Assembly (NCBI GenBank): GCA_030407085.1
Contig: CM059587.1
Coordinates: 76,373,001 to 76,437,000, forward strand
Source: Trichopria drosophilae
Lineage: Eukaryota > Arthropoda > Insecta > Hymenoptera > Diapriidae
Length of the DNA: 64,000 bases
Direction: 5' to 3'
Shown here piece by piece: positions 42,887-55,040 of the stretch. The first letter of the stretch is position 1, and every line of letters starts with the position of its first letter. Below the pieces are notes generated by a model. It ran no database searches. It saw only the letters and a program-made list of their open reading frames with translations, and was not told where the DNA came from. The translations under genes and the position numbers were made by a program.

Positions 42887-43806
42887 TTACAGTTCCTTTC
42901 GACGTTTTCCATTATCTGGTATTGTTGTGGCATCGGTATTATCGTCCAGCCGTCTCATCTTGCGGTCAGCTGGGTTTCCCGAACTCGACTCCGATCGTCG
43001 GCGAGTGTTATACTGGTGGATTTCCTTCCGTCGCTTTGACCCTCGGTCGATTGGTTTTTGTTTTCTCAGTGGTAACAAGTTTGCTGCTACTGGTGGGCTT
43101 TCTTTTTCGTCACTACCATCTTCTGGACGTTCGATTCCGTCGGGCGGGTTTCGTGATAATGCATCGGCATTTACATTATATTTACCCGGTTTATATTCAA
43201 CGTCGTATTCGTAGTCTTCCAGTTTTGTTCGAAATCTGTGAATGCGTAATTTTAAATCTTTCATATTTTTTAGGTATTTCAATGGTTCGTGGTCTGTGAC
43301 TATTGTAATTTTTCTGCCGCATATGTAAGGGCGAAATTGTTCGACCGCGAAAACTACGCCTAGCATCTCCTTATCTCCCGTGGGATATCGAGTTTCGGCG
43401 TCTTTCAAATTTCTGGACGCGTATGCCACTGGAGTGTCTTTTCCTATTTTTCCCTGTGATAAAATCGCTCCTAGGCCATATCCTGATGCGTCAGTTGTCA
43501 CTATAAAAGGTCTTGTAAAATCCGGCAGGTTTAGTATGGGGGGGAGCATAACTTTGTTTTTAATACCTCAAATGCTTCCTCTTGTTCTTTCTTCCATACA
43601 AAGGGTGTTGTTTTTCGTAGGAGAAATGTGAGTGGATATGCGATTTTTGCGAAGTCTTCCACAAATCTCCGATAGTATCCTGCCAGGCCAAGAAATTGTT
43701 TGACCTGCTTCTGGTTCTTGGGCCGCGGGAATTCTTCGCGGAGGCAGTTCCGCCCAGCAAGCCCCGGCGAATGGATACACTTGCCCCCCAATTTGAAATG
43801 CGTCAT
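42887..43806 (-). pseudogene. pol: Provirus RT thumb/connection and RNase H
   Basis: The first frame (43531-43806) enters at the RT thumb (FPRPKNQKQVKQFLGLAGYY). The second (42887-43549) has RNase H: TTDASGYGLGAILSQ with Asp20, DKEMLGVVFAVEQ, TDHEPLKYL and NADALSR. They are separated by a frame change at a 7-G run (43538-43544). The palm and fingers with the YxDD/F-x-DD motif are absent: protease sequence runs almost straight into the thumb at about 43740-43790. A basic NxRRR tail leads to the OTU-containing frame, again in another frame (about 42890). Confidence 0.85.
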
Positions 43807-44086
43807 TCCTATAGTCTATACTGACGTCATATTTTCGCAAAAATGGATCACCGAGGATTCCGTCCTCGGGGATCGGGAAATCGTCTAATACGATTTGTGC
43901 CTCGATCGTTAAACCTTGAAATTCTATCTTTGCGCACCCAAACGTGTTGATAATTCCCTCCCCGATTCCGCTAAGTTGAAATTTTACCGTACGGTCCGGA
44001 TACATGTCTCGACGTAATTTCGAGAGCTTAATAATATTTATTTCGGAACCGGTGTCTACGAGGAACATACCATGGGTATAATGCAA
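43568..44086 (-). pseudogene. pol: Provirus aspartic protease (pol start)
   Basis: FLVDTGSEIN at residues 8-17 carries the catalytic DTG triad of retropepsins, followed by a flap region and the ILGDPFLRKYDVSIDY motif (the typical ILG of the second hydrophobic block). The frame opens upstream inside the end of gag and is -1 relative to gag, as expected for gag-pol frameshifting. Beyond about 43790 the frame passes the deletion junction and is no longer meaningful. Confidence 0.83.
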
Positions 44087-44103
44087 ATCCTTGCTCGATA
44101 TCT

Positions 44104-45770
44104 CTAGTCTTGGGCATCTGGAGAACCCAGCATCCCCATAACGGATATTGGCTCCGCTAATTTCAGCAGTCTCATCTGTTGTGATGCTGTCGACTGCTTC
44201 CGTGGCCCACTCGATCCCGCAGTCTCGGCTCGAGTGTCCTGGGAGTTTAAACGTTTTTGGGCTCTTTGCCTGCCCTGACCGTTGGGACGTTCATTCATTT
44301 GTTGAGCGTTTCGCCGCGAATTTTCCCGCCCGTAATTTTGTTCGGGTCGTTGGACGTTTCCCCCGCGTTTTGCTTCATTTTGGTTGTTCCTGCTGTAATT
44401 TCGCGGTGGATTGTAATTCGGATTTCGCCGGTTATAATTTCCCGCATTGCCATTGAAATTTTGCCGATTTTGGTTCGAGTACCCCAAGTTCCTATCGAAG
44501 TTTTGCGAACTTTGATTTGAGTACCGTGGGTGTCTACTAAAATTTTGCAAGTCTCGCGACGAGTTGTAACTGTGTTGGTGTACATTCGTATTATAATTAC
44601 CCGTATTTCTATTTGGATTTGTCTGTCGTGTTTGACTCCGTCTGTTAACGCTGTTCAGTGTTAAACATCGATCCCGTGTATGACCGATTCGTTTGCAATA
44701 ACTACAAACTATCTCGTTATATGCTCGAGATTCGCATGTTTCCTCTCCGTGTCCGACTAAATCGCAATAGCTACACACGTATTCTGACATATCATAACGC
44801 GAATTTGCCAGATAATTGTCTTCGGCATTTACTATTCTCGCGGAAACATGCGAATGGGGGGCCGTCCGTTCGTCTTTCTCTCTATATACGCGTTCTAATA
44901 GAATGGCATGATCGGTGGCTTCCTGCAACGTTCTTGGACGTTCCGCTCGTACCCTGAATTCCATAGCTCCCTTTAATCCCGCTATAAATTGTTCTAAAGA
45001 TTTTTTATTTATTAACGCCGTTAAACTAGCTTTACAATCGGCTGTTAATTCTGTTGACGCGGCAGTCGCGGCGAGTGCATCCGTGCATTTTCGTCGTTAC
45101 GCTGAAAAAAAGTTGGAATTTTCGATAGGTATATGTGCGGGTCCTCTCGTTGTCCATAGACCTTGTCCATGGCGTTGAGGAGCGCCTCAATGGTGTCGTA
45201 TAACCCGCTGTGTCTTGCGAACCTTTCGGCCTTCCCCTTAATCTTCCCTCTAAGTAATAATTTAAATAAAGGTCGGCTACCTTCTGGGAGTTGTGCTAAA
45301 GCATCCCGGCATGCGCTTGAAAAATAAGGATATGTTTCCCTATTACCATAAAATTCGGGAACGCCGGCGATGACGTCATTCGCGGACGTCCGTAATGTCA
45401 ATGTGCAGGGTCCCGTTGGGAGAAATTGCCCGTTGGCAGTCTGATTGTCCCCCATAATTCTTGGTTTCTGGTCTACGGAAGTCTGATTTTTACCTGAGCT
45501 GGTTATCGTTGACCCCGGAACTTCCTCTGAGGAGGTTTCTTGCAAATATAAAATTTTGTTGGGAGAATTTTCCGTTAAATACGGCTTTTTCTCTGGGGTA
45601 GTATCGCGCGAATTTGAACTATTTTCTGGGGAATGGTCCCGCGAGCTTGTGTCGCTCGACGAGGTTTCTCCGAAATCCGCCGTTTTCGGTTTCTTTTTTC
45701 GCGATGGTATATTGCGATCACGTATTTTTTTGGCTGCTGGGGACCCCAATATGTCCTTTATCTTATTCAT
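44104..45770 (-). pseudogene. gag: Provirus gag with two CCHC zinc knuckles (one frame break)
   Basis: The first segment (45045-45770) starts at ATG (MNKIKDILGS) with a basic/serine-rich N-terminus and a capsid-like region (GVPEFYGNRETYPYFSSACR and on). The second (44104-44964 plus its open upstream part) completes the capsid (SLEQFIAGLKG) and carries CSYCDLVGHGEETC and CSYCKRIGHTRDRC, both CX2CX4HX4C nucleocapsid knuckles, then an Asn/Arg-rich tail. The frames differ by -1 near 45075-45095. The C-terminus overlaps pol. Gag would form particles and bind element RNA. Confidence 0.85.
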
Positions 45771-46318
45771 AAAATTAAGTAGAAATTCATGTGGACATGG
45801 ACGTGGCCAAATATGTTAATGCGTGTGTGTACGAGCAATGAATACAATTTTGTAACAAACGAAATTTATCAAATTTACCGGCAATACTATTGAGGGGGGA
45901 AATAGTCGCGACTCACCCTTCGATGACTTTCAGAACTGCTATGTAGAACAGGAATCTAGCGGTCGTTGTCCTCATCCTTGTTGACTGTAGCCCGTGGTTG
46001 TCCGTGGGTTCCTTTTCTTCCACCTAAGTACCACTATTCTCTTGGTTCACCTCAGTTCACCACAAAAATATAATCACCGTTTTTTTTTTTTTGTTTTTTT
46101 TGATTGCCTGTTAGCATCCGATTCGCGACGCGCGGATTTTTAATTTCACACTCGCGTTTGAAATGTATACAGTTTTTATTTTATAGTTGTTCAAATTTTC
46201 AAAGTTTATAAACCCTCGGTAGCTGGAGGGTGGTTCGGTGTCTCCGCGTGAACGGGGTTAACACCCGACACGAATTCGATTTTAAAGAAACGAACACACA
46301 ATCGCGCGCGGAACCCCA
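45771..46318 (-). other. Provirus 5' leader
   Basis: Untranslated leader between PBS and gag ATG. It contains a T-run (A-run in sense) at 46080-46100 and CG-rich words. The packaging signal and any splice donor for env are expected here, but none can be identified by eye. Confidence 0.5.
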
Positions 46319-46330
46319 CCGCTGCCACCA
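46319..46330 (-). promoter_or_regulatory. Primer-binding-site-like motif
   Basis: TGGTGGCAGCGG on the minus strand lies nine bases inside the 5' LTR end. It starts with TGG, as expected for a site complementary to a tRNA 3' CCA end. The tRNA cannot be named without a search. Confidence 0.6.
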
Positions 46331-46339
46331 AATTATTTA

Positions 46340-46998
46340 TGTTACGTTTCGGGGTAACATGAAATATGTACGGGAATATTTATTTAAGTGGTGGATTTAT
46401 TTATGTACGTCCAGCACCCGTACATAAGTATCGGCACGCTAAGTCGAACGAACGGGGCGCGCACTTGTGTTTCCCGACGTTCAGTAGCCTCGGTCGGCTA
46501 CGGCTAAGTCTCTATTTTGTAATCGCGAAAACCGCCTAAATCCTCGATGGACCTCGACTCTCGAACCTCGCGTAGATTGGAACTCGACGAGCGCGAGGTG
46601 TGATCTCTCCGGGAGTCTAGCACCGAATCTTAGAGTGTACACGTCTTTTTGGATCCGTCGACGGAAAGTTCGCGGATCGTCTGACGTTTCCCATGCCTGG
46701 TCAGCAATCCTTCGCCCTGGGAACCTGCTAGCCTCGGCAGGTAACCGACGGCGAGGCTTATATTGCGCGAATTCAGCTCGGCAGGTTCCCAGCCGAAAAA
46801 TGCTTACGCTTTGAAGTAAGAGTGTCGCGTTCGCGCCTTACTTTTTTCTCGGTCCCACGAATATATCGTTTGACCGGAACCTATCTTAGAACACTATTGT
46901 CATACATAATTATTAAATACTAAAGTATATTTCGTAATAACTTATAATAGATGCTAATTAATATGGCTACGGCTGCCTACGACCAACCGGTCGTAACA
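46340..46998 (-). repeat. 5' LTR of the provirus (659 bp)
   Basis: It starts TGTTACGACCGG at 46998 and ends CGAAACGTAACA at 46340, so the short inverted ends TGTTACG/CGTAACA define it. The first 330 bp are repeated at 36171-36500. AATAAA words on the minus strand near 46380-46400 could serve polyadenylation. The PBS-like motif follows after nine bases. Confidence 0.85.
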
Positions 46999-48600
46999 CT
47001 GGTATAAAATTTAATACGATTTTCATCCAATAGTTTTTGTAAAAGAGTTTTCCATGGTCGTTCTGGCCAGTCAGGAACAACTATGATACCTTTACATTTA
47101 TCTTTTTTAATTTTTTTGCAAAACGTTTAAAACAAGTGAAAATGGTGGAAAAGCATAAAAATAGAAATCGTTCCAATCAATCGTGAAAGCATCTACTGCT
47201 ATTGCGTTAGGGTTTTGATGCCATGAGACCTATCTCTTGTACTTGTTATTGAACCTACTATCAAAAAGATCTGTGTCTGGGGTACCAAAACTCTTTACAA
47301 TAGATTTGAATGTTTCATTATTAATCTCGTACTTTGTTTCCTTTTTCCTCGATTAAAAATCTGCTATTTTATAATCAGTCGATGAAATATATGATGCGAA
47401 TACCCAATTGTGCCGTTCTTCACAGCAACACTAACACCGAAAATCTTGCAAATTCTTTGACAAAATCATCGTTTTACTATCATTTCCTTTTGATTTCAAC
47501 AATGCAAGATATCTTGAACGCTCGAATTATTTGGTATACAACCAGACATATTTTACAGCTGGACAAGAAGACACTATGATTTCTAAAAATATCGCAAAAT
47601 CTCTGATAACACAGCACTTAATTGAACTAAAGTGTCGTAATTCTCTCACAAGTTTCTCAATCTTTTTCTAGGTAATTTTAGATGCATTTTGCAAGAATCG
47701 TATATGAATCCTAAAAAGGTACAGGTTATTTTAGAAGCCAGTAGACATTTAGAAAAATTTACCATAAATCCGAGCTTTTGAAAAATCTTAATAATAGTGT
47801 TAACGAATGGTGGAAGGGCTTTGAAATGAAACACACGATTTGATCGGCCAAAAACTAAAAATCATATTTATTCCGATCAATCGGTGACGACCCGATCGCG
47901 ACGCGGACTTCATCACCCGCCGACGTCCGTAAACCTACTGAAAAAACCCGATAGTCAATTTTTACATCTTAGTTCGACTTTTCAATTTCTCGAACGTTTA
48001 AATAGACTACAACATCATATTATATATCGATTATACTATTCGAAATACAAATACTTTTGTCGAGATCGTCACCATTTCGAAGGGCCTTTTACATAATTTA
48101 CCTAACAGGCCTGCTTCATTTTGAGAGGTACCCCCATTCGGGTGTGCAATGGCGTAGGGAAAACCACCTCTGTGTGAAAAAACCTACGCCGGGTACCGCA
48201 GTTGATAAAACATCGATTCCGTCCATAACAAATACGTTATATTCACAATCCGTATAATCTGACCCGAATAAGAGTATATCCTCAAGATATATTACTGACT
48301 TTAAACCTAATTGTCTTAAATAAGTGATAACAGGCTTCATAAGTTTTGTAAAAATATAGGGAGCTGTTTGAAAGTCCAAATGGTAAACAATTGTATTCTG
48401 AAATCTGCCCCATGAATGTGAATCGTAGATACTTTTTATGCCGATCTGTAATTGGAAATGTAAAATATGCATCCTGCAAATCTACTGTTGCTAAAAAACT
48501 AGCTTTTGTAATAAGTTTGCTTGCAGTTCTGTAATCCTCTATTTTAAAATGGTTCAGATTTACGAATTTGTTCAAATAGGTTTAGAATAAGACTATCAGA
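46999..48600 (-). pseudogene. DIRS-like RT/RNase H relic (unit 1)
   Basis: Minus-strand frames carry the DIRS-type RT order: FKIEDYRTASKLITKASF, TVDLQDAYFTFPI, KKYLRFTFMG, NCLPFGLS, TKLMKPVITYLRQLGLKSVI then YLEDILLFG, where the canonical YLDD is changed to YLED. LGFMVNFSKCLL and FLGFIYDS follow (47646-47834), and RNase H/connection blocks (about 47000-47400) containing stops. Several frameshifts exist, so this is a pseudogene. It is continuous with the recombinase relic on the other side of the provirus. Confidence 0.82.
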
Positions 48601-49070
48601 ACCATCTGATTTAGGAATTATGAAGATAGAGGAAATAAATTGATCGTTCTCTGGCTTGCATTTTGAAATTGATCCATTTTTAAGTAATATGTCTAGACAT
48701 ATTCATATTCTGTCAATTTCGTTATCATTCAATTACTTTGTATTATAAATCATTTGTTGAACTGGCTTTTTCAAGAAAGGGATCTGATATCCTCTGACTC
48801 AATTAAAAATAGTTTTATTACTTGTAATTTCTGTATATTCAGAATAAAACATTCATATTCTACCAGTAATTCGTCCGTTTTCTGTCAGTAAAATCTCCTG
48901 GTTTTCTCTCGAAACTTGTTTCTCCTCTCTTCCTGGTGTTTATTTCGTTGGATTTCGTACGTAGTCCCAGGTTGGATTTCCATCTATTCGAGTGGGACCA
49001 CTGTCTCATTGGACGTTTCGCTTTTTTTGCCGAAGACACAACTTTGGCACTCGATGTTGAATTCATTCAC
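48601..49070 (-). pseudogene. DIRS-like gag/RT linker relic (unit 1), cut at duplication junction
   Basis: Minus-strand sequence includes a basic segment (SSAKKAKRPMRQW) of the kind found between gag and RT in DIRS elements. The relic stops at 49070, where unit 2 begins. Confidence 0.55.
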
Positions 49071-52000
49071 AAATTTCATATGGACCGATGTTTAAGTTTG
49101 GCGACCATATATTTGGAAACTTCATTGTAAGTTATTATTAAATTTATGTGACATAGTATAGCGTAAATTATATTTTACTTCTCAAAGCCGCATTGAAAAA
49201 TAAAACTTAAACAATTATTGTTCTTTTATCTTCTTCGCATTTCTGTTGAATTTTTGTTGTTGTTTTTTGTCAAGTTTCAGTTCTCATCCTCTTTCTCTTG
49301 ATTCAAACATTTACAAAATCAACAAACTTTAATTTTGTTGGAAGTCATGTTTAATAAGTATTGACTGAAAATGAAAATGGAGGTAAATTTTATACCACAT
49401 TGACTATTATTATATGCTTCGCCTTCACAAAAGATAACAATAGCACACAAAAAATCGTACATTGAATTCTAAGCCATTTGCAATTAAAACTAGTGTTGGC
49501 GTGGTGCCTGGCTCGCTTCGCTCGCTCAGAAACTTCGAGCCAGTAGAGAGTCGGCTATTCCTTAATACTCGTTTGTTTACTAACACCTTTCAAATACATT
49601 ATAAAATTATATTGATATTTGGGGGTCCAATCAAATTTAGGTCCAAGTGGCTTCGATAGATATGTTACAACAATATAGGGTTTCTTATATGTATGAAAAT
49701 TGAAAATGAGCATTTTCAAAACTTCGACCTCGACAACAGGCCAGCCGAAGTATAAATAAATAAGAGTTGCAAAACACTTACTTCAAGCACTTGTATTGTA
49801 ATAGACTATTCTATATGATACTGTCTGTATCATTATGATCTTATATATACAATATATATACATATAATTCGTCAAAGATATCTTGAAAGTGTCGAAAAGA
49901 TCTCTGACGGATATCTTTTAGATACTATAAGACATCTTTTAGATATATCGAAATAGTTATTTTCGTATCAAGGGCGTAAAAGAACTTCGCGCCCCAGGGG
50001 CTGGCGAAGACTACTCCTGGGGGTAGGGGGTCGAAACGTCGAAATTTTATGGAAAACTATAGGGTAATTTTTTTGCCGAGGTGACCAAATTCAATACTTT
50101 TTCAGACAATAGTCATAAGCAATTTAAACCAGTTTTTATGGCATTATCGTTGACTTTAGGAAGAAAATGTATACAACCTTTTTTGTACAGAATTTCATGC
50201 TCTATCTTTTTTGTTTGAAACATTTTTTAATGAAATTTGTATTTTTCAAAATAAATGCAAAAAACTACGAAGAAACTTAATTGGGGCTATTTTTTTTTAG
50301 TAATAGAAGGATGGATCAGCGCCAAAATCTAATCAGATCTAAGTTAGGCCGAGACGCGTATTTAAAAAAAAAATTTATGTCGATACGCTTATCCGTTCGC
50401 GAGTTATCGCGAGACAAAAAATGGGACGTACGGACGTACGTACGTACAAGATTACGGACACAAATTTTGTTATTGTTGTTTTGGGTTCCTTAGGGTCTGA
50501 AACGTCGACATTTGATGAAAAATTATAGGATAATTTTTATGCCCGAAGTGACCAAATTCAATACTTCGTCCAGACTTAGTCTGGGTCGAAGTAATTACGT
50601 TTCCAATTCAATTGACATTTCGAATTGAGAAACGTCACAGAACCTAATTCGATGGACTTTCGAATATTTTTATTCCGAAATTCGTTTTAATGCGTTAGGT
50701 CTTATTCCCAACAAACGAAAAAGAATTAAAACGACTTGAAAACGTTTTATTTCGGTTTCTTGGCAATTTTCATTGAAATTCTTTCATTCCAATCCAATAA
50801 AATACCTGAACTGAACATAAACATAACCTAAAAACATTAACTATTTTTAGTTTTTACATGGAAACACGAACTAAAATGTAATGAATTTCACAGGCACTAA
50901 GTAATAATAATATATGTGAAGATAAACAATGCCTGTCATGGACGTAACATTTGTTTTTCTTATTCTTTGTAATAAAATATTGTATAATAAAACCCAACGG
51001 ATTAAAACGAATGTTTCCGATTCGTGCAGATAATTCAGATATTCAGAAATTCCAGCGAATGTATTAAATCGATGAACTTCGAATTGTGTTGGGACGTTTC
51101 TCAATTCGAAATGTCAAGAAACAGGATTGGAAATGTACTTTTTGAATTCGTTTTTATTCTTTTTCGTTTGTTCGGTTATGAATATTTTTTTATTGCAAAG
51201 AAGGAATGAGAACAAATATTACATCCATGATAGACATTGTTTACCCAGTAAACGGAAAAGGATTGAAAATGATAGAAAGGGATTCATTTAATCTGATTTC
51301 AATTCAAAATCTGAACATTTTTAATCCTTAGCTATCCATGAGAAACTTGTAAAAGATTTCAATCGATTTTAATCCTGAAATTGGAAATAAAACATTATAC
51401 TTTTAATCCATTTCATTCCCTTAAAACTTTCCACTTATTCGAATCGTTTTCTATTCTCAGGACGGAATTAAAAAAAATTCTCTGTATCCTTTCCAATAAT
51501 TTAATCATTTTCGTCTCAAGGATCCCATTTTATTCACAGCAGAGGATAGAAAAATCGTCATTTGTATTATTTTAATCTTTAAATAATTGCTGTCATACGA
51601 ATTTGTTTTAATCCTCTGTAGTGGATCGACCATTTTTATTTCTTATTATTTTAATCCCAGAAAGCTGTAATCCACTTAAATTCGTGAAATCAGATTAAAA
51701 TTGATTTCTTTCGATATTCTTTATTAATAATAAAGATTCTCGTAATTTTTAAACATATTAAGGAATTATGATCAATATACGTAAACTAATTACGAAAACT
51801 ACGTATGTATATGTAACTACAGAAAAATATAGAAATTAATTAGGCTGCAAATTTAATTTTTCAATATTAACAACGTTATAGTGCAATTTTCGCTTAAAAT
51901 TACAACCTTTGTATTTTATAATTCAATTTTTTTTTTCAAAACCCAAAAAACTTGAAACATTTTTTTTATTGTATATTTTTATAAAAATAATAATAGAGGA

Positions 52001-52980
52001 AAACTCTGTTATATAATCTTTTTCTTCTTGTCCCAGAATAGCGTCAATACACATGGGATATTACAGTCATCGTGTCAAAACTTGTCCTATAATACGTGAT
52101 TGTCCAATGCCTGACATTTTCGTTAAAATAATTATTTATACATCTGGATTGGAGAGTTTTATACGTAAATTACTTTTTATAAAGTATAAACATAATTGAT
52201 AATGACAAATTATGCAACATTTATTCTTTTATTAATTGCCAATTATGAAAAATGCAGATAGCTATGTTGTAGAGTGTCCCATAATACGGTCTTTTACCTT
52301 AATTGTGGACGAGAAATCATACAAAAAGGAACAAACAATTGTTTTAACCTTTCCCGCCAATTTAGACATTGCAGTTTTATTCAAAATTAAAATGTCGTAA
52401 AATCCATATTCTTTATTCTTAAGGGAAGGTTGAAAGACAAAACAAACGATGTAGAACAAAATCTGTAAAAATACAGTAAATAAGTGTAATTTTAAATTTG
52501 TTTAAAATTATAAAGACGTAAACAATTGTAATTAAATTGTAAAACAATTTTCCAGAAATTTTTTTCATATGCTGCGTATAATATCTGAAATCGTATAAGA
52601 GAAAATATTGTAAAATATGAACCAACGAATTTAAATTCACTTTTCTGTTTATTACTTTATGGTGGTAAATATTCTCCAATAATCATAATAAACCATTTAT
52701 TTTATTAATTTAGTGTCACTTTCGAGAGATGCCATGGACAATACTCCGGATGACTTCTACTCATCGAATGACGAATGCGAAAAGAATATTGCTGAAAATT
52801 AATGTAATCTATTGTTTATAATTTAATAAATAGCTGTAATTACAATAAACCTTTCCAAAAGATCCTAAAGAAAATATAATTAAAATAAAGAAAATATAAT
52901 TAATCTGTCTACAATTACATTATTTAAATCCTGTTCATCTGTAAGAATTAAAAAGGATTAATTGCATCAATATATGGCTA

Positions 52981-54082
52981 CCCAGCCAACCAAGAATGAT
53001 TGAGAAGCATTTATAATTATTAATTCACTTAATTGGCTTCTTGTGAATCCTTCTTTAAACTGAATCTTTTTGAATACTTCAATTAGGACTAAATCTTTAG
53101 TTTTGAATGCTTCTTAATACTTGTAATATTAAGTCATAAAGTGAAACCTTGTCTAATATGCATCGTCATCGAATCGTTTGCGAATGCTTTTGGAAGCATA
53201 TATGCGAACATTTTCAATGCTCACGGATTCTTTTTTAATACTTCTAGAGGCATTTGTGGGAATAATTTTAAAATCTTCTCAATGCTTCATCGAGTCGTGT
53301 GATGCGAGTGCTTTTATCCTAGCGTATTCCTGAAGTATGAACATTTTTAAATTGTTTTACTATCAAGATTTCGCTTATGTCTTGCCATTTTCGAGATATT
53401 TGAGAATTTTGAAATTTTCAGTTTTGCAAATTTCAAAAATCTGTTTGCATGTATGAATTAATCGACTCCAGGTCATCCCCCCTATCGATACGCCCCTCAA
53501 AATTTTGTCAGATTTTACTTATCTCTTGCCGTTTTCGAGATATTTGAGAATTTTGAAAATTTTCAGTTTTGCTAATTTTCAAAATTCGTTCGTATGTACG
53601 CATTAACCGACTCAATAGGATCCCCCCTTTTGATAGCCTCCAAAATTTTGTAATATTTTGCTTATCTCTGGCCGTTTTTGAGATAATTAAGAATTTTTAA
53701 AAATTTTAACGTGTAACAGAAATATCATATTACGTTACTGATAGTGATCGACAGTGTTAGACCAGTGGTCGGTGCCGCGCGCGATCGTTGTTTCTAGTCA
53801 AGTATTCTTGGTGGGGAACACTACTTGGATAGATGACCGCTTGAGAACAACTTTCTTAAGATAATTAAATCATCTAAAAAAAGTTAAAAAATATTTGAAT
53901 TAAATAAAAAATAATAATAAAATTAGAAATAAAAAAAAATTTTTTTGTATACAAAGAGGACAAAATTTAAAAACAAAAAATTAAAATTTGCTATGCTTCT
54001 TAATTCTTACTGAAGGATACAGAAATAGGATTCAGAAGTATTGAAAGTTTCAATGCTTCTCAATCATTCTTGGTTTGCTGGG
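52981..54082. mobile_element. Innermost CCCAGCAAACC element (unit 2 copy)
   Basis: Copy of 31042-32143; its left end carries one change (CCCAGCCAACC). It contains the 5S-like stretch at 53822-53849 and the 150-bp tandem repeat. Confidence 0.78.
53822..53849 (+). ncRNA. 5S rRNA-like fragment (unit 2 copy)
   Basis: Identical to the unit-1 stretch at 31883-31910, so it was duplicated with the transposon nest and adds no independent evidence of function. Confidence 0.5.
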
Positions 54083-54479
54083 TATCCTTGAATATGGATT
54101 GAACAAAAATGTATGGCCTATCCCTATATATGGTTAGAAAAGGATTACCGTGAGCCAGTGCATGGTCTATCCCTGAATATAGAGAGAAAAGATTTAACTT
54201 TCTTATTCATAATTCCCGTTAATCCGTTATCAGGGATTCAGATTGTGGATTAAAAAGGATTGACAGGAATTCAAAATGTTTAATCCCTGGCAATCCTTTT
54301 CCGTTTGCTGGGTACTTTCACATATATTATTATTATGTACTTTCGGTGAAATTGATTACATTATAGTAAGTTCATTCATGTAAAAACTGATATGTCTATA
54401 GGTTATGTTTATGTTCTATTCACGTACATATATTATATCGGATAAGAACGTAAAAAATTTCAAAGAAAGTGGCCAAGAA

Positions 54480-55040
54480 CCCAATAAATGAAAAAGTATA
54501 TGGAATCGATATTTTGCTTTCTGTTTCTTTCTAGTGGCGTAATGATTATTCGAGATTCTTATTCGGATTTATACTATTTTATACAACCTGTAATACCAGA
54601 ATTGAATTCATTCGATCTTATACGATACCGCGGTATTTAAAGCATTACAAAAATCGCAATTCGTCTGTTTACGGTTTTTTCTACTTGTTTACTTTTTCTA
54701 CATATAATATACGGACCGTCACACCGAGTATACGCACAATATGTTTGATCACAAAAATTGATTTGTTGCGACTTAGAATAGCTTTAAATTCTGTTAATTT
54801 AATCGAAGAATTGATTATATCGTTTTCCGTATTTTATAATTTTCGAAGAAATGTTCTGTTTTCTAGTTTTCAGTTTAAATCGTTTGATAATCCAAAGTAA
54901 TCGTTTCTTTGAGGTTATGTGCGTTTATGTATCGCGTATAATATCGTATACACTTGCATTCGAAACAGAGTGGGAAAGAAACAGACTTATTTCGTATTAA
55001 ATCGTACACAGATTTTTCGTATATTTTTTCGTTTGTTGGG
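54480..55040. mobile_element. CCCAAYAAAYG element (unit 2 copy)
   Basis: Copy of 32541-33101 with the same AA-type flanks. Confidence 0.68.

Larger units (their letters stand above)
36171..46998 (-). mobile_element. Gypsy/errantivirus-like provirus with OTU and macro domains
   Basis: This is a 10.8 kb LTR retroelement on the minus strand. Order in the sense direction: complete 5' LTR (46340-46998), PBS-like site, gag (two CCHC knuckles), protease, partial RT, RNase H, a long disordered linker, OTU-like domain, macro-like domain, integrase (zinc HHCC, DDE, GPY module), an 840-bp gap, env (furin site, fusion peptide, transmembrane anchor), polypurine tract and a truncated 3' LTR. The retained 330 bp of the two LTRs differ at one position (36391 versus 46889), implying a young copy. 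Lesions are an absent RT core, about four to five frame breaks, one env stop codon and half of the 3' LTR deleted. It lies inside a DIRS relic and has no visible target duplication because a deletion removed one side. Confidence 0.92.
27135..49070. repeat. Tandem duplication unit 1 (with provirus inserted)
   Basis: Bases 27135-36170 and 46999-49070 match 49071-58116 and 58511-60570 almost base for base, in the same order and orientation. Without the 10.8 kb provirus at 36171-46998, unit 1 is about 11.1 kb. It lacks 394 bp present in unit 2 (58117-58510), lost at the provirus junction. Differences are scattered substitutions and small indels (for example a 6-nt difference at 33186, and 13-14 extra bases at about 48127). 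The unit starts at an AAATTTCATATGG word that is also the junction with unit 2. Confidence 0.92.
51244..54312. mobile_element. CCCAGTAAACGG element (unit 2 copy)
   Basis: Copy of 29295-32373 with TA flanks retained. Small differences only. Confidence 0.78.
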
